Below are positions 1 through 13,300 of a DNA stretch of 64,000 nt, piece after piece. Source of the DNA: Apostichopus japonicus (taxonomy: Eukaryota; Echinodermata; Holothuroidea; Aspidochirotida; Stichopodidae); NCBI RefSeq assembly GCF_037975245.1, contig NC_092573.1:14220001-14284000 (forward strand), given 5' to 3'. The notes under the pieces are model-generated. The model was not told the DNA's origin. It saw only the letters and a list, made by a program, of their open reading frames with translations, and did no database searches. Both the position numbers and the translations under genes were made by a program. Position 1 is the first letter of the stretch. The number at the start of each line of letters is the position of its first letter.

Positions 1-81
1 ACCAAGACGGCTACACCATTTCATTCATGATTATACCAGTTCAGATATAGTTGACTTCTAGTAGCCTGCTTCTCAGTGAAT

Positions 82-202
82 ATGGTGGACGAAATGACTT
101 TTACTTCAGTTCCTAAATCGATGTTAGCCATGTTCTCTTATAGGCTCATTGGTATATCTCTTATTACTGTTTTCGTTTGCCAAGCTCAAGTTATGGACGG
201 AG
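82..202 (+). CDS. Copy 1 exon 1: signal peptide
   Basis: It encodes MVDEM, then a hydrophobic core ([11 protein letters not shown]) and CQAQVMDG, ending one base into a Gly/Asp codon before a gtaagt donor. Copies at 26,939 and 51,306 are nearly identical. Confidence 0.78.
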
Positions 203-3200
203 GTAAGTTGGCACATTTTTTCGCTTTTGTATATAATTTGTAGAACTGGAATAAATACCAGCGAGTGTGTTTATGTTGTCATTTTTCTCCTTTTGGATAA
301 GGTCATGTGTAGCATTGTTTTCCCCTTGTAGGGAAATCGTGATACACCTCAGTGACGATGACCACACAGTCACAGTCTCGATGCAAGGAGACTGGGGTTG
401 AGAAATTTTCTTAGCTATGGTGGTCGCAACGGTTTCACATTTGAGTCAGTTAACGTCAAATGACTTTGGCCTTATGTAATATCAAGGGGTTTGTCCAACT
501 CAGAATGGGTAACTTACATGTTTCCATTCTTGTAACTAACATGTTTCCATTCTTCAGATACGGAAGGTAGAAGTTGTTCGCTGTATTGTCTTGTTGACTT
601 CAGATGACCCTTGACCTCCGATAAAATCGATAAGTTCTCTAAAACGCTAACATGATTGAAAAAGGTTTTCGGAGGGGTTGTACAGTATAACACAGTACTG
701 TATCTTAGCAAGCGCTGTAGAAACGTGGTTATGATAAAAAAAGACAATATCGCACTGCACTATACTTGACAATGGTGTAACCACGATGATGCCTTATATG
801 GTTTAGATATATGTTGCGTACCATCTGATTTCCTCAATGGACAACCATTGTTCCACAAGGGAGTGACGAGTGTGCGACATATGATCATTGCATTGCAGAT
901 GCGATCAATAACCAGTGTTTCCACATTTCAGAAATAAATTTCCCCGAATTGCGACACTGCATATTCTGAAATCGGGTGACAATTTCCCAAAATGGACTGA
1001 TTTCAACGTTTGTTACCTCGCCTTGATTACTGATATGCGAACCCGCCCACTTGTTAGTCCCAGAAATAATTCCTGATATTGTCATATTTCGGTGAATTTT
1101 TCCTTCAAATTCCTTAATAGTGAGACACTGTCACGAATCTATTTATGCAATATATAGATCGTCGTACGTATTACTAGGGATAAACTTACCTCATTGCAAA
1201 AAAAGGGAAAAAAGAGCCAACAGTCTATGCACTTCTTAGTTTTCATTTATGCAATAATAAAACGAAAACGTAAAACAAATATTTCACTGCCTAATCTACT
1301 AAAATGTTGTGAACCTCACGTTTGAATTGTGCTAACCCCAAATTGCTCACGAAAGTTGCACCCATACATTAATAGAAAGACCTGCAACTTGTTTATAATC
1401 GACGTACCACAGAGAAACGTTAAAGAGGTTATGAAATGAAAAATGTTCATGTCTTGGAATGGTTTATCTACATTACTACAACACCACCCATGCACAACAG
1501 TCCGTAAATACGGCTTCAAACGCCAGAAATTCGCTGTCAAAGTATTCCCTAGAGACCTCTCGAGCTGTCACTCGTAAAAAAAAGCAAAGCTGCCCACCGC
1601 AGTTCATCTGACGTCATCAAAGGAATCATTTCAGCCAAAGCCGACTCCCCGCTGTTTACCGATACGGCGTTACACAGGTTACTACATGTAACCACAACAC
1701 TCTTCTCATCAATTGAAAATTTTTTCTCCCGGATCTTCCGATTCCGAGGAAATAGGACTTCACCTCTCAGGACATTCGTAAGCTTTGACGAAAATTATTT
1801 TCTTGAGGAAGAAGAGGAGGAAATAGTTTTCGAGGGTGATGAAGATAATAACGGTGTTTTCCCAATCAATTGAGCCCCTTGCAGAAGAATTGTAAAACTA
1901 TCCCGATGGCCGAGACGCGTCGCTGCCGATCGAAGTCCCCGAGCAGAACGGTTGGACGACCCTGAACCGAAACTGGTCGGTTGAGCATAAACAAAACCAC
2001 CGTTATTAAGACCATCATATGATTTAAATTATCTCGAATGTCGATGATCCTGCTACTGAACTTCGCAGCGAAGCTTCTAGAATTTTGTGTCTTACAGTGC
2101 AAGGAAAATGTGACATTCTGTACAGTGCAAACCTATAGTACTATAGGGTAGTGGTAACATGGGGTCTAGACCTAACTAATAGACGTTGTATAACTGGCTA
2201 GCCCGTGTAATTGTATCATCCAACTGCTACGTAAAATCACAACACAACGCCATTTTTACCACAAAAGAAAACTTGCAGATCGAGTATTGATTGTTCTAAA
2301 ACCAACTGGCTTTAAGTTTTGTGCAAAATATTAGTACCAAAAAAAAATTGTCATTTGCTGTATCAAGGAGGCCTAGGCTATGGTCATAACAAGTAATTTG
2401 GCAACAGTATAGGCAGGGAGTTGTTATGGAACAACTCCCTGGTATAGGCCTACAGGCACTCGTAACGTTGTGTATGTGTGTGTAGTGTTTTGAGCGAGTC
2501 GTGTTCAAATTCTTCAATTTCTGTCTTCTTTTGGAAAGGCTTGCAGTAGAAATCCGTCTTTACTTGTGGTGGAGCAACCTGATAACACATATCGGCTCGG
2601 CATATTTAACAGTTACGAGATAAATTTACGTAAAAACAAAACTCCAAACACCAAATCTCAATTACTACGGAGCACTGCAACAGTGTAATGTTGTGTGTTC
2701 TCAGACGTTTAAGAATGTAAACATAGCGTCTCGGGAGTGAGCTGAGTTCCTCGACTGACGTCATGCCGCATTACCGTAAAATCAACAATTTTTAGAAAGT
2801 TTTTATTACCCTCGAATTTTTGATCGTTTATTCCTCGAGGATGCAAGCTTCGTTTGACACAAATTGGGTGTCATTGGAAAGCTACGAGTATACAGAATAC
2901 GATGATAAAGAACATTTTTCCATTTCATAACCTCTTTAAAGAGCAGATATCGGAACCGGCTCCAACTATAGACCATTCTCACATGTCGTATTCCACACAC
3001 AAACTATTGAAAAGTTAATATTTCAAATCTGCCAAGTAGTACTTTTTGGAGAGAATGACATCGAACTACATAGCAAGCTAGACTAACCAGTAAAGATTTA
3101 ACTTCATCAAGTCTCCCACGGGTGGAATTATTTCCGAAAATGACGGGAAAATTAGGATGGAAGACAGGTTGCTACTCACACCAAAACGCATACTGGTCAT

Positions 3201-6200
3201 GAACATTAAACACTTGGTAAAGAAATTCATGATCATTGAATATGATATTTGGCCTACACTTATACGTAACTGAACACTTTACAGAAGGCGGCCATGTTTT
3301 GGGCCCTCACAGGACGATTAAAATCTTTTTCCTGAACAACTTTGGTTCATCACCCTTCAAACATTATATCCACATTTCAACAAATTTGGACAAACGCTCT
3401 AGGAGGAGTAGCATTTGTAACGGTTTTCTGAAAATGGCCTCTCGTGACCTCAAATGGCCGTCAAATTATGTATGAAAAATTAACTCACACAGACCACTGA
3501 CGAAATTCCAGTCAAATCAAATGCAAAATGAGGAAATGTGAGTCATTCGAACACGGTGTCAAAAAGTGACACAATTTCTGCAGAATCGCACGATCGCTCT
3601 AGCTATAGGCCATCAGCTGAAGGTCGAAATTCGCTTGTTTCGTTCCAGCAACTGCGGGTCTAAAATTTCTGTACAGCATTGAATACATAAATTAACTAAG
3701 ATTAATGATCCAAAAGTTCTCCATGTACTTTCCTGCAGTTTTTTTGCAATTCCGCTCGAAAGATCGAACTATATTTTTTATTGCGTATGTTAAGAAACCT
3801 GCCGTTTTACGTTCAAAAGTTGTGCGCCAGTGAGATATATGTACCATGTGATATGAATTGTCCAATGAGCCATGAGTTCTGTGTGCAATCTTTGTAGAAA
3901 ACAACAAACATGGCGGCTCCCACGGGCGCTAGTCAGTCTCCGACACACGGAAATCTACAGTGCTCAGTGTACATTGAATCTGTAAAATTTGAAGCAGTTA
4001 AGGCACTGACGAATAAACGATGGACTAAAGTTACGGCGGAGACAGTGATATCGCCGTACTACTGATTACTCCATGGCCTACTACGATCAAGCGTGTGTTC
4101 AACAGCATAGTATGATGGGGTTCCACGATAAGTGTTACAGGCCGTTCATTGATAGCAAGCACATTGCTGCAAGAAAACGGACAGTTTATCAGGAGACCCC
4201 ATATGATTTTAAACGAAGAATTGACGGAAAAGATCGAGGAAACCAAGCAGAAGCTCTGGTGTATGCCTGTTCAATTTATTATATGTGGGAAAAGAAACAA
4301 TACATTACTCGGCGTTGCAAACGGGTGCAGGACAAGCTGCAGCAGGCAGAGACTTTCGATGGAGGTAAGCCTAAGCATACTACACGACTTTACTTGTACT
4401 TCTGTGGCATAGTTGAAGTGTTAAGAGAAGTTGCATAATGCAAGATCAGTAGCTCTTGAGGGATAGAATCCAAGTCAAAGGGCACAGTGTTGGACCTGAA
4501 CATAATATAATTAGTGGCATGGTCATCTGATTTGTTTTGTTATAAGGTGGTAGGAATGGAAATTTGTTTCAAATTCTTTATCTGGGGCACTAGCCTAAGT
4601 GTTAAATACAGGCTTCATAGTTTTCTTACTGTGGCCCTTTATTTGAATGATAGAGATATTATATTAGTTAGAAAAATAAGTGTAACAAAGGTGCAATAAG
4701 GTTAGGTTTGCAAGGTCTTATGGTCAGCCTGTCTAGCTTTACCAAAATGAACAAGTATCTGTCTCCTTTATTATTAGTAACAGATATAATCTACCATTGT
4801 ATAATTTAAACCATAACATTAAGAGATAATGTACTGTACTGTCAAAAAAAAAGCCTGTTTTAATTCTTTTTTGCATGACACTGGTTTGCAAAATTTGAAT
4901 GTGTCTTTGTTTGTCCATAGAAGATGAGCAGATCACATGGTATATAAATAAAATTGTCTTAGTACTTATTTGTTCAAACTGACATTTTGATCAACAGAAA
5001 ATGCAAAACAATTTGCTTTTTTTATTTCATTTTATTAAAGTATTGCTTCGACAAGCAGCAGAGCGGAAAAAAGATGAGCCCAGATTTTATGAATATTAGA
5101 GGAAAAGACCGTGTTGCCATTGAAGTGAGGTACCACTCTCTATGTTGAAGAAACTAGATACAATTCTTGACAAGGAAGACATACAGATCTTGAAAGGTAA
5201 AGTACTCTCTTCAATGTGTGGTTCATTGAGTGTTCAGGGGTGGATCTAGGACTTTTGGAATATGGGGGTCCTCCCCCAAGGAAAATTAAAAAATTCTCTA
5301 AACGCTTTGAGATGCAATATCAGGTTAATCTTTCCATTGAAATTATTAAAGTAATTTGCAACATATTTCTAGCTGAATTGTAATTATATTGGTACCCCAT
5401 CATAAAATGTGAGACTCAAAAATATCCAATTTCATGGTGCAAGGTGTTCTGTTCATCTCCTCCTCAGAGCAGAGTTTACCACCAACAAAAGATGCTCTGA
5501 TCCAGCATGTTAAGCGCTGCACCAACCAGTCTGCTATTCACAGTAGGGCATTGCAGCAAAGGATTGATGCACTCTCACCAGAGGGACATGGATGGAAACT
5601 TGAAAATGATGACCTTATAATCACTTGGATGACGAAGCCACCTGACCCAGATGTTTTGCTTCAGTGTGTCAGCAGTAGCTGTAGAGTCGGCAAATGTCTT
5701 AAAGGAAGATGTTCCTGAATGAATGCACAACTACCGTGTACAGACCTATGTAAATATAGAAATTGCAGCAACTTCCAAGAAGATGTTGAGATTGTTGATG
5801 CAGGGGAAGATGATTTGGAGGATGAACTGTGATGGTGTTAAATCTTGATATCTTAGTCTGAAATTTTAATCAAGTTTGAAGTTTGTGAAGAGGGTTAACT
5901 TTTTCAAAGTCATGTTGTCATTATTTTGTTCCCCAGAGTTTAAAGGAACCAGAAAACATGATCTTATTCATATATTCATTTTAGCTATTAGTAGTTTTAC
6001 GTAGATTACCCTACCTACCAGACACCTTATGATAAATATCCACATTTTCTTCAAATCACACTTTTTTTTGCTGAAAGGGGAGGGGGGAGGAGGGTGTTAT
6101 GGGCATGCTTTACCTCTTGCATATTCACAACTACATTTACTGATGACGATGACGCAAATACCGCGTCCTGAAACCAGTCAGAGGTTTATATACTGTTGTT

Positions 6201-9200
6201 GGGGAACCATCGCCCCTGACCCTGTTCCAATATCACGGTTCTTTATTGTTTTGCCGCAACATTTCGTTACCTGTTTTATTCATATTGTTAACACGTTTTG
6301 TGCATCTGTTCAAGTTTTGACTGAAGGATATTCAAGTCTTTAGTGACTTTTATTTCATCTAATTATCTTCACCTCTACTACGGAATGGACTTTCCCTTTT
6401 CCATACCATATCTGACTTCCATGCAGTGAATTGAAGTGGATCCTGTTATAACTAGTACAACTGTCCTTGGATGAACTTTTAATCACTTATTAATTCCTCG
6501 CCGCGCCTTTTGATGAAGAACCTGTATCTTGAATCATCGCAAAGGTCCAGCTCTACTACACCATTGAGTGTATGGACCCAGTCTTAATAGATATATTATT
6601 TCTTTCTATCTGGGGCTTAAGTTAACTGTCTTCGTTATTCACTTATTTGTACCATTCACCTTTATTATTCATATTATTTGTAGAATATAGAACTATTACT
6701 ATTCAAAATACCATTCGAAACCTTGTCGATCTTTTCTTTTATACGTTAACTCCCTTGGAAACACTTTTTGCAGGAATACGAATTATAAACATGTCGTTTC
6801 CGTAACATGGAGAAAGTACCTAGTTTTGCAGAAGACTGTAGAAAGAGTACTAAGGTAACCGATATATACCGACTAACTTTATTTCACATCTACGATATGC
6901 CATGATGTCTTAGTGTGCCAACTTATATATTGATTTATACAAAAGAAATAACTCACTGGTCTTGGGGCATTGGCACATCTCACTGTAACTAGGGATTTAG
7001 CTACATGTAAAGTAGAGGGGGAGGGGGTCACATGTGTAAAACAGTTTGAATGGGGAGTGTAACAATTATGGAGAGGAACTTTTCATTATATGTGTATATT
7101 TACGCATACATGCACAGACGAAATGCATTCATAACATAGGGGGGAAATCTAAAAATATTTGATTTATTACAAAGCATTATATCTGAGTTTATTGAAAGTG
7201 GTACATTTTTATAATTAAAACCCTTAAGTTATAATGTGCAAAAATTGTATTTCATATTTCAAAGTTGAAAATGTGATTTTTTACCATTTTGGCGAAAATG
7301 GAGGGGGGGGGGGCACAACTTGTAATGCCTGAAAACAACCCTCACTGACCCTTAGACCAGAATCCTCTTCCACCATTCTTGTAACCCTGACCCAACTATT
7401 ATACAAAAAAAATATATCAGTCGTAATTAAACATATAAGAAAAGAGTGGTATGTATGCACCACTGTACCAAATCTAACGTTAGCACCTGTGTTCCTAATA
7501 CATAGCATCGTAGCACGTAATATCTACATAACATACCCAATTTCAAGGGTGCGTTACAAAAATACTGCAGAAAATTGTTTGGAGAACTTTTGATATAATG
7601 TTTGTGATGCATTAAACTACCCAAAAATGCATTAAAAGTCTAGACCCGGTGTTGCTGGAACGAAACTGATTTTACAGCCACATTTTGAGCTTCAGCTGAT
7701 GGCCTACTAAGCAGACACCTTTCAGCTGAGCTAGCAACTGTCAATTAAAGGTGAAAGTTTGACGTAACATTACTGTGGCACGCCGTTTGTATAGTACAGC
7801 AGCTTTTTACTTCTAAAATAACAGGAAAATGTTATTAAGCATGTGCATTTATGTATGTACCTTCACTTCCCGCTCTATAAAATCACAGGACGTTATAATA
7901 AGTAAAAGGACGAATATTAACATTCACCTTTGGTCGTAGAAGAACAGTGAGAATGCACTTTTAATTAACCGTGGATATATGACTCGATACATATATTTTA
8001 CCCTTTTTGTGAATGTGCAATTACACTTATTACCGTTTTGGCTCATTTAACACACATCGGGACACTGCATATTCATATTCATAGGCCCCTATGCATATTC
8101 ATAGTGAAGGTGTTACCCAAATTTTCTTGATTAGATTCCCGTTATGTGATTTCGGTGCTTGATTATGAACCTCATGTGTTTAACTATAAGGTAGGCTGTT
8201 ACAAATATTGCATTTGATATGAAAGGGTGTATTTTTTGCTCGAAAACGGTTCTCGTTTGGGCTGAATGTAAAGTGACAGTGTTCACTGTTATCTGCAACA
8301 CACAAAATCTGAATGTTTATCTGACTTGGCTTTCAACTATTATTACCTACATAACTGCACTTCATCTATTACTTGCAAGATAAACAGATCACTTGCCGGC
8401 GTTTTGGCTAAGATCACGTGTGGTCCCGATGCAAGGGGACTGGGGCTGAGAGCGGATCAGTCGTTTGGTAGTTTGGTTTTCGTGCCCAGGTTCTTTCCTG
8501 GGTGACTTTTTCTTAAAAAGTATCACGTGTGGTATCTGTTCCCCTTCGATGAGACTCGTGATAAACACCTGACGATGATCACACCGTCAGAGTCTCGATT
8601 CACGGGGACTGGGGTTGAGAGCGGATCAGTCGTTCGGTTGTTTGGTTTTTCGTGACCAGGTTCTTTCTCGGGTGACTTTTATTACAAGTTAAACAGATCA
8701 CTAGTACCATGTGTTGAAAATGTTCCCATTGAATGGGAATCGTGCTACACATCCTGATGATGATCTCACAGTATCGATGCAAGGGGACTAGTGTTCAGAG
8801 CGTATCAGTCGTTTGGTTGTTTGGATTTCGTGCCCAGGTTCTTTCCCGGGTGACATTTCCTAAAAAACGTATACATTAAGCTGTTGTGGTACTCAATCTT
8901 AATTACACGGAATGAGTTTATAAAGTAAGTACATAATTAGTCAACATTGATCTGATATCAGTAGGAAACGTTTACATGAGATGGAGCTGTTCTTTAACTG
9001 AATTCTAATGACGTGATTTTACCGCTCCAATGTCAAAAAAACGTCGCACCGTTTTTCCCCCTTAAAAACTGCAGTTAAATTGCGTCTTATAGCACAGGGC
9101 TATAACAGGGGCTGCATAGCACATTGATTGTCGGTTATCTACAACTTTGCTTCACAGTGTAGTTGTATGTGGTGTTTATGATATGTAGGGGTGCAAGAAA

Positions 9201-10135
9201 CTGAAAGAAAGTGAACTTATTCATTCATACAGTTTTTATTATTCGGGAAGTCAAAATTCAAATACTTCCTCAAATATCTTGCAACTTTGCAGTTACCGCA
9301 AGAAAAAATGACCTAAATTAACTAGGTAAACCAGAAGAGATTTTTAAAAATAATAAATGCCCAGATGAGCGACAAATTCCAGCCTAGATATCTGATAAAA
9401 GATATAATTATGTGAGGGGAGTGACTTATGTTTCATATAATAATGTGCACAGATGCATCAAGTCATTTGTAGTATTGTCAAATCAGAATGAAATAAAAGC
9501 AGATAGCTGGATCCAGTTCAATCTTACTTGGAATCCAAAACGACACTATACTAGTCAAAGAAAAGTGTGTTCGAGTCTTGCTCGCAGCTATGACCGATCA
9601 AGAAATTGTATATAATAAGTAGTGCAGTATTTAATATAGTCCTATCATGTTAGTATGTACTATGCCTTCTATATTCGTATAGATATTCGCATCATGTCAG
9701 CTAATCCTCGCGAGGGACACGTAGAAGTTTTCTTAGAGGATGAGTGGGGGACTATTTCCACAATCGACTTTGATGAGTCTACAACCACAGTGGTCTGCAG
9801 ACAACTAGGATTTCACGGTCCAGCAGAATCGATTAAATCCACAGAGCATCTTGGACCCCTCAGCTCACCGGAATGGAACATTAAGTGTCCTGAGGGGGCA
9901 GAGTCAATCCTTGACTGTGACAGAAGTAAAAGGGAGGGCAATGTCATAGACCTGGCCTACGGGACCATGCTTTCCTGGAAGCATGACGGTGACCTTGGGG
10001 TCATCTGTAAAGGTAAGTCTACGAATAGCCACGTCCCCTCGTCTTCTGAATGAGGAATGCTCTGGGATAAGAAAGAGGATTAATACCATATTGAATTTAG
10101 TATTGACAAAATCTTACACGATAACACTATCTCCT

Positions 10136-10220
<85 letters not shown>

Positions 10221-10249
10221 ATATTTATATATCTATGTATATATATATA

Positions 10250-10334
<85 letters not shown>

Positions 10335-13300
10335 TATATATATTATATTTCACCATGTTTTAATGTCGACGTGAAGGTATTTGGTTTGAATAGTGGAGGA
10401 GGTGTTCAGTTTCCGTACCCAGTTCCTATCTTGGGCAAAGTTATTGAATACAATATCGAATTGTATAAAAACTCGTTTTCAATTTTTATAATAATACAGA
10501 AATGTTTTCTTTCCATTTTCCGTTTAGAATTAGAAGGAAGTTTCCCTTCTTGGATGTTAGTAGTCGATGTGGCATTATCCCTTCTCCTGTTTGCCTTCAT
10601 ACTCTTGTTTGCATATTTGGCCTACTACTTCGCTAAGCGTGGGAAGACGACTCCGTGTACCAATACACCCACCAACCCCGACCCTTCTTCCAACGATGGC
10701 TATTTCACCCAAATCGACCCGTCCACCAATTCACCCCCCAACCCCGCTGCTTCTTCCAACGTTAACTATATCACCCCAATCGGAACCCCAAAGGTAAGAT
10801 GGAATTTCCTCTGAACGTAAAAATAGGAACTTATTTTATTATCAAAACTGGTGATATGTCAGACTGTTTCAAACTTAAGATAAGAAAATAATTATTTATT
10901 CGACTGTTTTCCACTTCCTGCCAGCTTCGCTTATTCTTATTCCTATTCGCTTTAAGTCAGACAAACAGATCAGCTCATTTTGCAGTGCGATAATATATAA
11001 ATATAAATAAATAAATATATATATATATATATGTATATATATGTATATATATATATATATGTATATATATATGTATATATATATATATATAAATATATAT
11101 AGATCTATATATATATATTTGTTATGTATATTCGTCCATTGTCCATTATCAGTCGCAGCATGGAGATTGTTTTTCCAAGTCCAATAGTACTTCTGATAGC
11201 AAAACCTTGTGTTTAGACCTACTGTATAGCCATTGGGAGGATCCCCAGACTTCCCCTGCAGGGGACTTGTATTCATCAACCCCACCACTACACGCATCAT
11301 TCGCCTATAGCAACCCGTCCGTAAAGGTTCACGCTCCTCCTACCTAAGTCGGGGGAACATTTGCATTCCCCGCTTACAGCTCCCACCTTTAAATATTGTG
11401 GGCACGTGACTGAATTAATAGGTTGTGTTAGATATCAATTGATAGGCCAGATTATTTCTATAACCAGGATAATCGATCGAGAAACATCGATCATTGGTTG
11501 ATTTAACAACTTGTATAAGCCAGGCGTTTCGTTTGTTAATCGAGCTCTATCGATCGATAGATGAGATCTACCACCGGAAACAGTCTTAATTTCAGTATTG
11601 AGCCACAGTGGCTTGTCATATACACGCTAAGAACGATGTAGCAAAGAGTGCCTAACATTGAAGAATGTAATTACTAGAAATTGGTTAAACATAGCGCGTG
11701 GAAAAATATTAGAACTTTTTTGCTAAAGAGTGTTTAGTACAGGCTTTTCCTAAACTTTTGAGTAACAGTATTCTTCAAAATGTGGCAATACCTAAGTTGC
11801 TAAACTATGGGCAATGTCATATTTACCCAATATTTATGAAATATTTTACCAAAAGGTTTAAGAATATCCTGTGCTAAATACAGTTTAGCAAAAGGACTAC
11901 TACATTGCATGTTCTATGTTTCCCCAATTTCTAGCACTTACTATTCTCTAAAATTGGTCACTTTTTGCTTCAGTTGATCCTTTATTTATACAGCGATAAC
12001 AAAAATGCAAATCAAAATAACAGAATAGACCACAGTAAATTTCTGATCCGCAAACTACTTTATTTTTCACTTTCTTTCAAACAAATGACAATTTAAACAA
12101 CTGCTCTTACAGTTAGGTATTCTTTTCTTTATCTTGTGGTGCAAGGTTTGAGTGCGCCTGTACGTATGATTACGTAACAATTCCCCAACAGGATTACCAC
12201 TTGGTTTCAATTTGAACAAGCAAAAATGTGATACTCCCCCCAAAATTGGTATCTTTCACTCTAAAATGTAGCTTGTGGTGCTGACCTTGACATATCGATG
12301 AAAAATCTCCTCACTGTGTAATAACAAATTATGTTGTCAATATTGTGGAATATGTTGGACCTGTCTGAAGACAAATCTTTGTTTAACTGCATTTCATGGC
12401 ATATCAAGTAAGTTCATGGCATTTCATGGCATATCACAAGTGTAAGTTCATATGGTCATAGGCTGCCAACAGATATGTATATATATCCAGCCACCATCAT
12501 GTATGCATCGAATGAATCAATACTTTCAAGTCGGATGTCAATGAGTGCTTTAACACCGGCGGAAACTGACATTGATCCTCTGTCCTTCATTCTCTTTTTT
12601 TTATTTTTTTTTGTTTGAATTTATTGCCCACAATTGGAAATTCGCCATACACAGGTCTTAAACGAAAAAAGAAAAGAATAGCAATAGTATAAGTATCAAT
12701 AGACTGCGATACACATACAGTAATACAAACATATATACAGCAAGTCCTACAAATAAGAAACTTATCTTCTCACTTGTGACTTAAATATATGGATAGAATT
12801 AGGCACAAATGAGTATCTGTAGCGGCCCATAAGTGCACGTGGTGGGCATAAACGCAGTCCAGAGCGGTTGTAATTGTAGTGCTCAAACAAAGAGTGTGTT
12901 GGGTCGTGCATGATTTGTTTCAATTTATTGCAGACCCTCTCATGATACAACTACTCTAACGATCGTAATTGAGCACCGATTACACGCTGAGCAACTTTTG
13001 GCGACTTTGCAACACGTATGCAAAGCGATTATTCCAAGTTCCTCTTCTGTCACTTTCGAAACACAGAAGAGATTGTTTAATGTTAAAATGTACATATAGA
13101 CTGTAATGCAAACTTGCAGGATTCTACAAACAGTTGCATAGGCCTGTCTTAAGTGCTTTGCCCTAATTCATGGGTGGCCATCTCCATCTTTCTGGATGGA
13201 AGGGATGTCCAAATTTTTAGGGGTGACAACATATGCTGAAACAGAAGTCAACGGCACTTGACGATGGAAATGCTAAATGTGTGTCTTCTGTGTGTGTCAT

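Noticed and set aside
8571-8600. CTGACGATGATC in the 170-bp unit as a hammerhead core
   Set aside because: No GAAA and no stem II follow; only the seven-base core matches by chance.
10141-10363. Tyr/Ile repeat proteins over AT tracts
   Set aside because: These are translations of (AT)n microsatellites, not genes; the same holds at 31.4, 32.1, 53.6 and 28.2 kb.
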